Of a DNA stretch of 64,000 bases, positions 24,469-34,708 are shown one piece after another. The notes beneath the pieces were generated by a model. It was given only the letters and a program-made list of their open reading frames with translations, was not told where the DNA came from and searched no databases. Source of the stretch: Planctomycetota bacterium. GTDB taxonomy: Bacteria; Planctomycetota; Phycisphaerae; SM23-33. Both the position numbers and the translations under genes were made by a program. The stretch spans positions 235,959 to 299,958 of the forward strand of contig JAKJER010000005.1 of assembly GCA_022705325.1 (NCBI GenBank). The letters are read 5' to 3'. The first letter of the stretch is position 1. Each line of letters begins with the position of its first letter.

Positions 24469-27400
24469 CTATGCCCGTCGTCGGCGCCGGACGTAGCCGC
24501 CCAGGCCGGCAACGGCGGCAAGCAGCAGGCCCATGGTGGCCGGCTCTGGCACGGTCACGCCGGTCAGGAACAGCCCTGTCTGGTCGATGCCGAGGCGGGC
24601 CAGCGTGGTGTCCCAGTCGGCCACCGGCAGGTCCATCTCCAACGTCCAGTTGTTGATCCCGCTGAGGGCATAGAAGCCGGTGAACAGGTAGTACTTGTCA
24701 TCGGCCCGGGGCAGTTGGAGGATGTCGGTGATCCGGATGGTCCAGTCGTTGAGCGTCAGGAGCCCGCTGACGTCGATGGTCTCGTACATCTCCCCGCCCA
24801 TCACCCACTCATAGACGCCGCCGTTGCCGAGGGTGAAGTTGCCCAGGATGCCCAGGCGCTGGTCGGGGTCGACGCCGTCGCGGGCGGTCAGGTTTCCGGA
24901 GATCGTGGCGTTCTGCCCGGCGGTCAGTTTGCCCACGCTGAAGCCGCCCAGGTTCGCGCCGGTCAGCGAGAGGGCCACACTGGGCGAGACATCCAGGTCG
25001 CCGAAGAGGGCGGAACCCAGCGTATCGGCATGGAGGGTTGCGCTGCCGCTCACGTTGATGTTGGTGGTCGGCAGGTAGACGTTCTGCGGGTCGAAGTTCC
25101 CGGTGTAGGAGGTGGGCAGGGCGTACTTGGCCGCCAGGTAACCGCCCACATTGTTCATCTCCGCCGCCGAAAGGACGTGGTCGAAGATCAGGATCTCGCT
25201 GATCTCCGCCCGGGAGTTCTCGCCGCCGCTGCCGCCCAGCCTCAGCCGCCCGATTCGGTAGTTGGTATTGCTGGAGCCGGTGCTGTTGGCGACCAGCAGG
25301 TTGCCTTCCTTCCAGAAGTTGGCCAGCGGGTCGGCGTCGTTGGTCATCGTGCCGGCATGGATGTGCCAGTTCGTGTTGTCCGAACCGGTGGTGGAAATCC
25401 ACCCTTCGGCGTAGAACCGCTCGTCCAGGGCGCCGTGGAATCCGAACAGCCAGTTGCGGGTGGCCGAATCGATCACCCGCCGCGAGTTTCCGTCACTGTC
25501 GCCGCTGCTGGTGTAGCGGGCGACCGACAGGATGGTGTACTGATCGCTGTCGAAATTGAAGCTGGTGTTGAGTTCATCATCGCCGTCGAAGTACACGGCC
25601 GGCCGCCCGTGGGTGGAGAAGGCGACGTAGCTCGGATCGCTCACGCGCCCGTCGGCGTTGTGCCCCTTGCCGGAGTTGTCCGCCCAGGTGGTCAGGTTGT
25701 CCCCGTCGTTGAGGCCCAGGGTGCTGGCGTCCAGCCAGAGTTGGAGACCTGCCGGCATGGAGGCGCCTTGGCGAACCGTGACCGTTCCGCCGGAGATGCC
25801 CATTCTCGCGGGCCCGGAGGCCAGGTTGTCGCCGCCCAGCGAAAGCGGGGCGCCGGACGTGCTGACCGTCAGTTGGGGGCTCTGAAGCTTGCCGCCGCTG
25901 CTGAGCAGAACGTCATTCAGCCCCGTGTGGATGTTGCCGCTTCCGGACATCAACAGGTTGGCCGCCTGGGCCGGCCCGTTGATCGTCAGCGGCGCCTGGT
26001 AGGTAGAGAAACTCACGCCGCCGTTGTTGGTCGTGCCGCCCGTCAGCGTCACGGCGCCGGTCCCGGGGAGGACGATCTCGGCGTTGGCATTGTTGCCGTT
26101 CCAGGGGCCGATCGTCGTCGGCTGCGAAACGTTCAGCGTGACCGACGTGGCGGCCGGGTCGACCGCGCCGCCGGTGAACGTGAACCCGCCGCGGGCGCCG
26201 GTGGCCGTAAGCGTGCCGCTCTTGAGCGTCAGGACGCCGAAGTTGGCGGTGCTGTGGGTGATGGCGTTGAGCGTCCCGGTCCCGTCGGCCTTGATGTTGA
26301 TGTCCGTAGCATTGATGGGCAGGATCGTGCCGGTGCCCGACCACCAGCCCTTCTGAGCCGGGTCGTCGGGATTGATCCGAATCAGGTTGCCTCCCGGCAC
26401 GCGGATGCTCGCCTCGAACCACGCCCCGCCGCCCCATTCGAGGCCGGCGGCGGCGAAGTCGTACGACTGCCCGGCCACCAGGTAGACAGACCCGGTCTGG
26501 GGCGTGTCCCAGCCTTGCGGCGGGAGGTTGGAGGTCACCCGCTCGCCGGCGGCGGTCTCGAATTCACCGTTGCCGTTCGTGTCGATATACAGGATCTCGT
26601 GATCGTCGCCGTGGGTGTAGAAGTCGTAGGTGCCGGTCACGGGCGCGGTGAACTTACCGGTCCACATGGTCGTGTAGTTGCTGCCCTGGTCGCCCAGGTA
26701 GAGCTGACCGGTCCAGGCGGACGTGCTGGCGGGGGTCAGGTTGAAGAGCCCGCCGTTCAGGCCGTTGGCCACGTTGTCGTCGATGTTGGGCAGATTATTG
26801 ATGTCACTGGCGTTGTAGAAGGCGTAATTGATGAGGTTGTTGCCCGGGCCGCTGCCGGCGGCGCCCTGGATCTGGAACTCCCCGCCGCCGATGGTGACGT
26901 TCATGCCTCCAAAGCCCCGAGCCCGCATGACGCCCTGTTCGACGCGGAGATCGCCGCCGCCCGACGTATTGATGTTCCCCGGGACGTCATTGCCGATGTA
27001 CATCGTGCCCGTGCCGGTCTTGGCCAGCGTCACCGCCAGCCCGCCGTCGCTGAACCCGTTCAGGTTGACGGTGTTGGAGTTGCTGATCGTGCCCTTGCTT
27101 CCAGCCGGGCCCGGAACGGTGGAGTTGTTGAACGTCATCGCCGTTCCGGTCGTGGTCAGCGTCGTTCCTCCGGCCACGCTGAGCGAGCCGACGGTGGTCA
27201 TGCCGTCGCTGGCGGTGCGGAAGCCCGAGTTGGCGGTTACCGACATGGACACGGCGCTGAAGTCCACCGCCTGGGTGCCCAGCGTGGACCACAGACCGGC
27301 CTGGCCCGGGTCGCCCGGGTTCACCTGGACCCGGCTGCCGCCGGGCGGGGTGAAGTTCCAGTTCACGCTCTGCCCGCCCCCGTATTCGTGGGCGGTGAAG

Positions 27401-30400
27401 ATCACGTTGTAGGCCTGGCCGGCGGTGAGGCTCACGTTCCCTTCGCTGGTCCAGGCGTACGAGCCGACGCGCTCCCCGGCGTCGAACGTCCCGTTGTTGT
27501 TCAGGTCGATGAACATGGACCCGGCATCGTCATTGCTCCAGTAGAAGTTGTACGAGCCGCTGACGGCCGGCGTGAAGGTCCCGCTGAAGGCGGTGATCAT
27601 GTTGTCGGCGTTGCCGTCGAACACGCCCGCCCAGTTCTCCCAGTTGTTGGCCCGGGTGGTGGCCAGGACGTTGCGCCCGGCATCTTCGGTGCGGGTGAGG
27701 ATCGTGCCGGCCTTGTCGCCGACAAGAACGCGGCTGGGGCTGGCCTGGTAGGCGGCGCCGTCGAAGTTGACGGCCGTCCCGCCATCGTTGCCGATCCCGG
27801 TGAAGATCGAGCCGCGGAGGGCATTGTAGAGCATGGTGCTTTCGCCGGTCACGTCCAGCGTTCCGCCGGAGAGCACCACGTTGGTCGAACTGCCCAGGGG
27901 GTTCAGCCCGGCCGTCACCATCGTCCCGCCGGCCACCTCCCAGGTGGTGGCGCCCGCCTGGACCGTAGCCCCGGAGGTGTCCAGCACCATCGTGCCGGCG
28001 TTGCCCTTGATGAACCGGCTGGCCACGCCGCCGTCGCTGTACTGGTCAATGGTGATCTGGTTGTCGTTGTTGATTCGTCCGGTCCGCCCGGCCGGGCCGG
28101 CAATCTGCACCGGACCGAAGGTCATATCCGTGTTGCCGCGGGTGGTCAGCGTCGTGCCGTTGTTGAGGGTCAGCGCGCCGAAGGCGGCCGGGCTGGTGTT
28201 GCTGTAGGCCTCCAGGGCGGAGTTGGCCGTCACCAGGAGGCTCTTGCCGGTCATGTCGATGCCGCCCAGGCTGCGAGAAGACCACAGGCCCGCCTGGTTC
28301 ACGCTTGTGGGCTGGATGGCTTCTTCCGAGGCCATGCCGGGGCCCTGGAAGCGGATGTCGATGGCCGACCCGCCGCCGTACTCGCCGTGGGTGGCCGCAA
28401 AGAGATACCGTCCGGGCTGGAGGAAGACGCTCTTGGTCCCGCCGTCCTCCCATGACAACTGCTCGCCGCGGTTGGAGCCCAGCCCCGCGGTGCTGGACTC
28501 GAAATTGCCGTTCCGGTCCAGGTCCAGCCAGATCCCGCCGCGGTCATCGTCGCCGGCATTGCGGAAGGTGTACATGCCGGCCGTCGTCACGTTCAGATAG
28601 CCGGTGAAGAGGTTCATGTAGTTGTCGTTCTGCCCGATGGCGCCGGTGGCGGTGAAGTCGGCGTCATTGTCGAAATTCAGGCCGCGCCCGCCCGGCCCGT
28701 CGGTCAGGATGGCCGCGCCGTAGGGCTTGATGGCCATGATCCCGCCGTTGTTGTTCAGGTCCATCAGGGCGTCGGGCTGGATGTGATAGCCATAGTGATT
28801 GAGCTGGTTGGCCGTCACGGTCTCGGCGCCCTCGACGCGGAGCGTGCCGCCGGCGAGGGTGATGTTGCTGGAGGCGCCGAACAGATTGGCGCCCTGGGCG
28901 GCCAGGATGCCCTGGCGGACCTCGAAGGTGGTCGCGCCGGACACGATCCCGCCGGCGTTGTTGTCCACTTTCAGGAGGCCCGTGCCGTCCTTGACGAGCG
29001 TGCCGGCCACCCCGGCGTCATTGAACCCGGTCACCGTCACGGTGTTGGCGTTGGCCAGCGTGCCCTGACGTCCGGCCGGTCCGGCCAGCGCGAGCTGCTC
29101 GATGGTCATGGCGGCGCCCTCGGTGGTCAGGCGCGTGCCGTTGTTGAGCGTCACCGAGCCGAACGTCGCCCCGAACTCGCTGATGGCCCGCAGGCCGCTG
29201 TCGGCGGTCACGGTGATCGGCGTGGAGCGGAAGTCGATGGCCTGGACGGACTGACGCCGCAAGAGCGTCATGTTGCCCGGGTCCTGGGGATACCAGTGAT
29301 CGGCGTCGGCGGTCGTGTTGACGCCCGTGTCGTTGTACTGGAAACCGGGGTTGATCTGGACGTAGCCCTGCCCGCCGCCGCCGTCGCGCATGCGCAGGTC
29401 GAAGTCGTACCAGCCGCTGGCGCCCACGGTGACCACCGGCGAACCGATCGTGTTGTTCCAGTTGTCGTCGGCGATCAGCAGATTGCCGGCCACCCGGAGG
29501 TAGGTGCTGTCGTCGATGGATTCGATGAAGTGGTAGCTCTTGGCCGCATCGAGATAGATCTGACCGGTGTAGATGTTGGTGTAACCATCGGGCCAGTCGG
29601 CCCCGTTCTGGGTGAGTGCGATGTGGGGCCCGAGCTGGGACTCGGTGGCCGGGTTGGCCGAGTCGAGGTCCACGGATCCGGAAGCGACGCGCCCGAAAGC
29701 CAGGCCGGGCGCCCACCCGCTGGCGCCGGTGAGTTCGAGCCAGCCGCCCGAAAGCGTCACGTCGGGCATGCCCCCGAGCGGGGCGGCGCCGACGCCGGCG
29801 AAGGTGCCGGCCTGGACGACCAGGCTGGTCCGGCTTGCCGAACTGCCGCCCAGATCGTTGTCCAGGGTGAACCGGCCCGCGCCGGTCTTGGTGAGCGTGC
29901 CGGCTATGTTCTGGTCGTTGAGGGCCGGCGTGCGGAAGTCGCCCGTGCCGGTGGTGTTGATCGTGCTGCTGCCGGCTGTTCGAAGCGTGTCCAGCGTGAC
30001 CGCGCCGCTGCCGGCCAGGGTGATCTGCTCGCCGGCGTCCAGCGCGAGGCTGGTGGCGTGAACGGCCCCGGCGCCGGTGATGGTGGCGTTGCCGGCCAGC
30101 GTCGTTCCGCTCAGGCTGGTCAGGACGGCGTTGGCGTTGAGCGTGCTGCCCGTGCCCAGACTCGTGGAGGTGAAGGCGATGGGCATGCCCGAGGTCGTGA
30201 GTTGCGTGCCGCCGTTGAGCGTCAGGGCGCCCAGCGACGCGCCGGGATTGGCGTTGGTGTGAATCTCGGAGTTGGCCGTCACCAGGACGTTGGTGGAGGT
30301 CTGGCTGATGGCCCCGGCTGGGTCAAGCTGCCACAGCCCCGTCTGGACGGTGGGGTTGACGTAGACCTCGCCGGCGCCCGGAGCGGTGAACCAGAAGTTG

Positions 30401-33400
30401 TTGCTCTCTCCGCCGCCGTGCTCCTGGGTCATGTACATGAAGTTGTAGGCCTGGCCCGCCTGGAGGGCGACCGTGCCGTTGCCGTTCCACGCGCGGTTGG
30501 CGATCAGGCCTTCGGAGTCCTGGAAGACGCCGTCGTGGTTGAGGTCCATGTACATCTGCCCGAAGTCGTCGTTGGACCAGCGGAAGTTGTAGCTGCCGCT
30601 GACCTGCGGGACGAACGTGCCGCTCCAGCCGGTGGCGAACGAGTCGGTCGAGGCGTAGCCGGGGAACATGCCAAAGCCGTTGATCTCTCCGGCGTAGACG
30701 ATGTTCATGGCGGGGTCTTCGCCCAGGGCCAGCAGGCTGCCGGCCTTGGCACCGGTCAGGACGCGCGTGGTGGAGACCTGGTAGGCGGCGCCGTCCAGGT
30801 TCAGGGCGTTGTCATTCTGGGCGACGTTTCGGAAGAAGGAGCCCCGCACGCCGTCGGTGCCGGACAGCGGCCCGACCAGGTCCAGCGTCCCCCCGCTGAG
30901 GGTGACCTGCGCGGCGCCGCCGAGGGCGTTGGCGCCCTTGGCCAGCAGCGTGCCTTCCTGCACCACCAGCGTGGTGGCGGCATTGGCGTTCGAGCCCAGG
31001 TCCAGGCCGAGCACGCCGGCCCCGGTCTTGGTCAGCGTCGTGCCGGCCGTCCCGCCGTCATCGATGCGGTCGACCTTGGCGAGCCCCGTGGCGGTGCTGT
31101 TGATCGTGGCGTTGCCGCCCGAGCGGGCCAGAACACCGATGGTGGTGTTGCCGGCGCCGGCGAGGTTGATCTGCTTGCCCGCGTCCAGGGCCAGGCTGGC
31201 GACGTTGAGTTGGGCGGCGCTGTTGAGCGTGGCCTGGGTGTCGAGCGTGGTGGCGCCCAGCGAGGTGGACTCGGCCTGGGCGAGCAGCGTGCTGCCGGTG
31301 CCCAGGTGGGCGGGTCCGAACTGCACCGGGCCCAAGGTGGTCGTCAGCGTCACTCCGCTGCTGAGGCTCAGGTTGCCGAAAGTGGCGAGGGTGGCCCGCG
31401 AGCGCAGCTCGGAACTGGCCGTCACGCTGACGGCGTTGCCGCTCCAGTTGGCGGCCCCGAGCGTGCCGTACTCCCACGTGCCGCCCTGGTCGCCGGCGCT
31501 GGGGTTGACGCGAACCTCAGCCATGCCCGGAGGCGTGACCCAGAAGTTGTTGCTTTCGCCGCCGCCGTGCTCCTGGGCCATGTACATGAAGTTGTAGCCC
31601 TGGCCCGCGGCCAGACTGACCGTGCCGTTGGAGTCCCATGCCCACGCGCCGACGGCCTCGCCGGCCCCGAACACGCCGTCGTCGTTCAGGTCGATGAACA
31701 TCCACCCGCGGTCGTCATTGCTCCAGCGGAAGCGGTATCCACCCGTGCTGCTGGGCGTAAATCGCCCGCTCAGGGCGGTCACGAAATGGTCGCCTCCGGC
31801 GTAGCCGGTGAAGCCGTCCCAGCCGGTGATCTGGCCGGTGAGGATGCTGGTCGCGCCGGCGGTCATGGTCAGGATCGTGCCGGCCTTGTCGCCGGCGAAC
31901 ACGCGGTTGTTGTCGATCATGTACTGCCCGCCGGAGAGGTCCATGGGGACCGCGGTGTCGGCGGTTCCGGCGAAGGTGTTGCCGCGGATGCCAAGGGCGT
32001 AGGTCTCGTTGCCGACGGCCTCCAGGACGCCCCCGTTGAGGACGACGTTGCCCGCGCCGAACGGTGAGGCGCCGCTGGCCCGCAGGGTGCCGGCGTCGAC
32101 GCGGAAGGTGGCCGCTCCGCCGCCTCCGCCGCCGAGGCTCAACTGGCCGCTGCCGGCCTTCACCATCGTCGTGCCCGTGCCGCTGGCGGCGTCGATGGCG
32201 TAGCGTCCGGCGCCGGAGGTGTTCACGGTGTTGGTCCCGCCGGCCAGGTTCAGGGCGGCGATCTGGATGCTGCCCGCCCCAGCCAGCTCGATCTGCTGGT
32301 TGTTGAGCGTGAGTTGCGAGGCGCTCAGTGCGGCAGCGCTGTCGAGGACGGCGCCGGCGCCGGTGAGAGTGGTGGCGCCAAGGGTGGCGCTGCCGCCCTG
32401 GACGCGAACAGCGGCGCCGTCGCCCAGGACCGTCGGCCCGAAGGTGCTCTGGCCCAGGACGCTTACCTGGGCGCCGCCCAGGAGGGTCGTGCCGGCGAAC
32501 GTCAGGGGCGAGCCCTCGACGCCCAGCGTCACTCCCGCATTGACCGTCAGCGCCCCGACAGAGGCCGACGAGCCGGGCATGAGTTGCAGGCGCGAGTTCG
32601 CGACCGCCGTTACCGCCAGTGCCGGGTCGTTCATGGACCCGTAGACGGACGCGTCCCACGTGCCGCTCTGGGCGGAGGGGTTGATGCGCGTGAGGGAATT
32701 GAAGTCGGTGATGGTGCCGGCGCCGACGCGGGCGTCGATGTAGGCCCCGCCGCCGCCCTCGAACATGCCGACGTAGACGGCGTAGGTGCCCTCGGCCAGG
32801 TTGACGCTGCCCACGCCGGCCTGCACGCCGTGGTAGCCGCCGTTGTTAACGATCCTCTCGGAGGCCTCGAATTGCCCGTTCTGGTTGAGGTCAACGTAGA
32901 TGCAGGACCCGTCGTCGCTGCTGGTGCCGAAGGTGATCACGCCGGGCGGCAGGGCGGTGCCGGCCGCGATGTTGATCCGCCCGAACCAGCCCCCGGTGAA
33001 GTTGTCGCGGCGCCCCATGCGGTCGAAGAAGGCCTGATCGTTGTTGTCGCCGGGATAGTACAGCCCGCCGGTCAGGTTGAAGGTGCTGAAGGGCGCTTGC
33101 AGCCCGCTCCAGGAGGAACTGGTGGGGTCGATCATGGCGTCGCTGTCGCCCGTGTACCACCGCTCGTCGAGAGCGTCGATCCGGTTAGTGGTGATGGGCC
33201 CGGCCAACTGCGTCAGTCCGCCGGCCAACACGAGCGAGGTCGAGCCGCCCAACGTGGAGCCCATGCCTCGCAGCACGCCCTCCTGGACCCGCAGTGTGGT
33301 GGCCGAGGTGTTGCTGGCGTTGGAGCTGTTGATCACCAGGGCGCCGGCGCCGGTCTTGAGCAGCGTGCCTGCCGTCGCGCCGTCGAGTATGCGGTCCAGG

Positions 33401-34500
33401 ATAAGCGGCGCGCCGGCCACGTTGTACGTGCTGCTGCCGGTGGTGTTGGCCAGGCCGACCATGATCTGGCCCGCCCCGGACGTGGAGAGGGTCTTGCCGC
33501 CGGCCACGCCGAGTGTACCAATGCTCAGCGGGCCGCCGGCGTTGATAGCGGCGGAGTCGGTGAGGCTGGCCGAGGCGATCACCCCGCCCGTTCCGGCGGA
33601 GAGGCTCCCGCCGGTGTTGAAGGTGACCGCGCCGGCGACAGCGGTGATGTCGCGGCTGAGCGTCAGCGATGAATTGAGCTGCAACGCCCCGCCGGTCATG
33701 AGCAGCGAGCCGCCCGCGCCGGGGGTGGCCACCGTCACCGTCTCGCCGTCCATCTCGATCTCGTGCAGGGCGGTCGGGACGGTGTTCGGCGTCCACGTGC
33801 CGGACGCGTTCCAGTTGCCGCTGGCCGTCGAGACGAGCGAGCCGGCGGAAGCATAGCCGAACAGCTCGATCTCGCTGATCTGCGGATCGCCCCCGGAGAC
33901 GATCGAATCGACCTTATAGCGGAACCAGGAATAGGGAGCGGGCTTGGCGAAGTCCGCGCCGTCGCCGTCCCACCGGATGACCTGCAAGCGCGTCGTGCCC
34001 CAGGGCGAGGTGCCGTCGTTGTTATAGGAGAAGATGGGCGTCCAGGTCGCCCCGTCGTTGGAGCCCTCGATGGACCAGATGTCCGGGTCGCGGTTGGGCA
34101 CGTCGTTGGCCGAGGCGACGGTGAAGTGCGTGAGGCGATAGGCCTGATCGAGTTGGACGGCGACCCAGCTCCCCAGCGGGACGCCGTACCACTTATCCGA
34201 GCCGCCGCCGACCTTGTTGTCGAACACGTCCAGGGCGGCCTCGTTGCTCAGGCCGGCCCCGTTGGGCCCGCCGGGCGAGAACCAGTTCTCGTGGCTGGCG
34301 GAGGCCGAGATCCAGTTGTACCCCGAGCCGTAGTAGGGCGGGTTGCCCGCGACATTGTCATTGATGTCGTTTTCAGGATCGGTGAGGTCGCCTCCCAGCA
34401 GCGCGCCTGAGCCGGTGCCGAGAACGGTAGCGCCGAAAACGAACGTAGACGAGAAGGAAACCAGAACCGCGATCACGAGCAGCCCGACGTGCCTGTTCAT
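24469..34500 (-). CDS. Giant exported PEP-CTERM protein with discoidin, seven PA14-like modules, autotransporter-strand repeats and LamG-like domain
   Basis: A 3343-residue protein. Order: signal peptide; discoidin-like domain (about 43-217); then seven modules, each a PA14-like domain followed by autotransporter-associated beta-strand repeats (TLVKDGTGLLKVDN, TTFEVRQGILAAQGAN pattern). PA14-like domains start near residues 450, 837, 1217, 1593, 1903, 2227 and 2557. Most contain an acidic loop of the type FIDLNDDGVF, probably calcium-binding. A LamG-like domain (about 2920-3130; LQLWLDASTLGLNDGDN) and a PEP-CTERM signal (VPEPATMGLLLAAVAGLGG, then arginines) end it. There is no outer-membrane autotransporter barrel. 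The start at 34500 follows AAGGAGAG. It is probably a cell-surface carbohydrate-binding or adhesion fibre. Large antisense open frames over it are compositional shadows. Confidence 0.9.
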   Translation of the reverse strand: MNRHVGLLVIAVLVSFSSTFVFGATVLGTGSGALLGGDLTDPENDINDNVAGNPPYYGSGYNWISASASHENWFSPGGPNGAGLSNEAALDVFDNKVGGGSDKWYGVPLGSWVAVQLDQAYRLTHFTVASANDVPNRDPDIWSIEGSNDGATWTPIFSYNNDGTSPWGTTRLQVIRWDGDGADFAKPAPYSWFRYKVDSIVSGGDPQISEIELFGYASAGSLVSTASGNWNASGTWTPNTVPTALHEIEMDGETVTVATPGAGGSLLMTGGALQLNSSLTLSRDITAVAGAVTFNTGGSLSAGTGGVIASASLTDSAAINAGGPLSIGTLGVAGGKTLSTSGAGQIMVGLANTTGSSTYNVAGAPLILDRILDGATAGTLLKTGAGALVINSSNASNTSATTLRVQEGVLRGMGSTLGGSTSLVLAGGLTQLAGPITTNRIDALDERWYTGDSDAMIDPTSSSWSGLQAPFSTFNLTGGLYYPGDNNDQAFFDRMGRRDNFTGGWFGRINIAAGTALPPGVITFGTSSDDGSCIYVDLNQNGQFEASERIVNNGGYHGVQAGVGSVNLAEGTYAVYVGMFEGGGGAYIDARVGAGTITDFNSLTRINPSAQSGTWDASVYGSMNDPALAVTAVANSRLQLMPGSSASVGALTVNAGVTLGVEGSPLTFAGTTLLGGAQVSVLGQSTFGPTVLGDGAAVRVQGGSATLGATTLTGAGAVLDSAAALSASQLTLNNQQIELAGAGSIQIAALNLAGGTNTVNTSGAGRYAIDAASGTGTTMVKAGSGQLSLGGGGGGAATFRVDAGTLRASGASPFGAGNVVLNGGVLEAVGNETYALGIRGNTFAGTADTAVPMDLSGGQYMIDNNRVFAGDKAGTILTMTAGATSILTGQITGWDGFTGYAGGDHFVTALSGRFTPSSTGGYRFRWSNDDRGWMFIDLNDDGVFGAGEAVGAWAWDSNGTVSLAAGQGYNFMYMAQEHGGGESNNFWVTPPGMAEVRVNPSAGDQGGTWEYGTLGAANWSGNAVSVTASSELRSRATLATFGNLSLSSGVTLTTTLGPVQFGPAHLGTGSTLLAQAESTSLGATTLDTQATLNSAAQLNVASLALDAGKQINLAGAGNTTIGVLARSGGNATINSTATGLAKVDRIDDGGTAGTTLTKTGAGVLGLDLGSNANAATTLVVQEGTLLAKGANALGGAAQVTLSGGTLDLVGPLSGTDGVRGSFFRNVAQNDNALNLDGAAYQVSTTRVLTGAKAGSLLALGEDPAMNIVYAGEINGFGMFPGYASTDSFATGWSGTFVPQVSGSYNFRWSNDDFGQMYMDLNHDGVFQDSEGLIANRAWNGNGTVALQAGQAYNFMYMTQEHGGGESNNFWFTAPGAGEVYVNPTVQTGLWQLDPAGAISQTSTNVLVTANSEIHTNANPGASLGALTLNGGTQLTTSGMPIAFTSTSLGTGSTLNANAVLTSLSGTTLAGNATITGAGAVHATSLALDAGEQITLAGSGAVTLDTLRTAGSSTINTTGTGDFRTPALNDQNIAGTLTKTGAGRFTLDNDLGGSSASRTSLVVQAGTFAGVGAAPLGGMPDVTLSGGWLELTGASGWAPGLAFGRVASGSVDLDSANPATESQLGPHIALTQNGADWPDGYTNIYTGQIYLDAAKSYHFIESIDDSTYLRVAGNLLIADDNWNNTIGSPVVTVGASGWYDFDLRMRDGGGGQGYVQINPGFQYNDTGVNTTADADHWYPQDPGNMTLLRRQSVQAIDFRSTPITVTADSGLRAISEFGATFGSVTLNNGTRLTTEGAAMTIEQLALAGPAGRQGTLANANTVTVTGFNDAGVAGTLVKDGTGLLKVDNNAGGIVSGATTFEVRQGILAAQGANLFGASSNITLAGGTLRVEGAETVTANQLNHYGYHIQPDALMDLNNNGGIMAIKPYGAAILTDGPGGRGLNFDNDADFTATGAIGQNDNYMNLFTGYLNVTTAGMYTFRNAGDDDRGGIWLDLDRNGNFESSTAGLGSNRGEQLSWEDGGTKSVFLQPGRYLFAATHGEYGGGSAIDIRFQGPGMASEEAIQPTSVNQAGLWSSRSLGGIDMTGKSLLVTANSALEAYSNTSPAAFGALTLNNGTTLTTRGNTDMTFGPVQIAGPAGRTGRINNDNQITIDQYSDGGVASRFIKGNAGTMVLDTSGATVQAGATTWEVAGGTMVTAGLNPLGSSTNVVLSGGTLDVTGESTMLYNALRGSIFTGIGNDGGTAVNFDGAAYQASPSRVLVGDKAGTILTRTEDAGRNVLATTRANNWENWAGVFDGNADNMITAFSGTFTPAVSGSYNFYWSNDDAGSMFIDLNNNGTFDAGERVGSYAWTSEGNVSLTAGQAYNVIFTAHEYGGGQSVNWNFTPPGGSRVQVNPGDPGQAGLWSTLGTQAVDFSAVSMSVTANSGFRTASDGMTTVGSLSVAGGTTLTTTGTAMTFNNSTVPGPAGSKGTISNSNTVNLNGFSDGGLAVTLAKTGTGTMYIGNDVPGNINTSGGGDLRVEQGVMRARGFGGMNVTIGGGEFQIQGAAGSGPGNNLINYAFYNASDINNLPNIDDNVANGLNGGLFNLTPASTSAWTGQLYLGDQGSNYTTMWTGKFTAPVTGTYDFYTHGDDHEILYIDTNGNGEFETAAGERVTSNLPPQGWDTPQTGSVYLVAGQSYDFAAAGLEWGGGAWFEASIRVPGGNLIRINPDDPAQKGWWSGTGTILPINATDINIKADGTGTLNAITHSTANFGVLTLKSGTLTATGARGGFTFTGGAVDPAATSVTLNVSQPTTIGPWNGNNANAEIVLPGTGAVTLTGGTTNNGGVSFSTYQAPLTINGPAQAANLLMSGSGNIHTGLNDVLLSSGGKLQSPQLTVSTSGAPLSLGGDNLASGPARMGISGGTVTVRQGASMPAGLQLWLDASTLGLNDGDNLTTWADNSGKGHNADGRVSDPSYVAFSTHGRPAVYFDGDDELNTSFNFDSDQYTILSVARYTSSGDSDGNSRRVIDSATRNWLFGFHGALDERFYAEGWISTTGSDNTNWHIHAGTMTNDADPLANFWKEGNLLVANSTGSSNTNYRIGRLRLGGSGGENSRAEISEILIFDHVLSAAEMNNVGGYLAAKYALPTSYTGNFDPQNVYLPTTNINVSGSATLHADTLGSALFGDLDVSPSVALSLTGANLGGFSVGKLTAGQNATISGNLTARDGVDPDQRLGILGNFTLGNGGVYEWVMGGEMYETIDVSGLLTLNDWTIRITDILQLPRADDKYYLFTGFYALSGINNWTLEMDLPVADWDTTLARLGIDQTGLFLTGVTVPEPATMGLLLAAVAGLGGYVRRRRRA

Positions 34501-34643
34501 CGCCTCTCTCCTTGGCGCCTTCTTGACATGAACGTCCCAGGCGCCTATGCCGGTTGCGACAGACCACAGGTGCAACAAATACTGGCGTGAGTCACTTCAG
34601 GATTTGCGTACATACAACTCCATTGCGACTTGTTTCAACATCT

Positions 34644-34671
34644 AGTCTACCCCCGGTCCGTACGTTGTCAA
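34644..34671 (-). promoter_or_regulatory. Sigma70-like promoter of the giant gene
   Basis: Minus strand: a perfect TTGACA (34671-34666), 16-nt spacer, TAGACT (34649-34644). One arm of an inverted repeat lies inside the spacer, which suggests control by a bound protein. Confidence 0.6.
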
Positions 34672-34708
34672 TAGATATTTTAGCAATATCTGAGCTCTCG
34701 GACCGGGG
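34651..34708. promoter_or_regulatory. Nested inverted repeat over the giant gene promoter
   Basis: Outer arms CCCCGGTCCG (34651-34660) and CGGACCGGGG (34699-34708) are perfectly complementary. Inside them AGATATT (34673-34679) pairs with AATATCT (34685-34691). The left outer arm lies between the -35 and -10. Operator, or a hairpin region in an upstream transcript; the first is more likely given the position. Confidence 0.55.

Noticed and set aside
24340..33672. Very long open frames on the plus strand opposite the giant gene
   Set aside because: Their proteins are Gly/Ala/Arg/Asp-rich without domain pattern, have no ribosome site or signal peptide, and follow the codon positions of the antisense gene. 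They are shadows of GC-rich coding DNA.
24469..34500. CRISPR-like or noncoding repeat array
   Set aside because: The repeats are degenerate protein-level modules of 1 kb and more in a continuous frame, not short identical DNA repeats with spacers.
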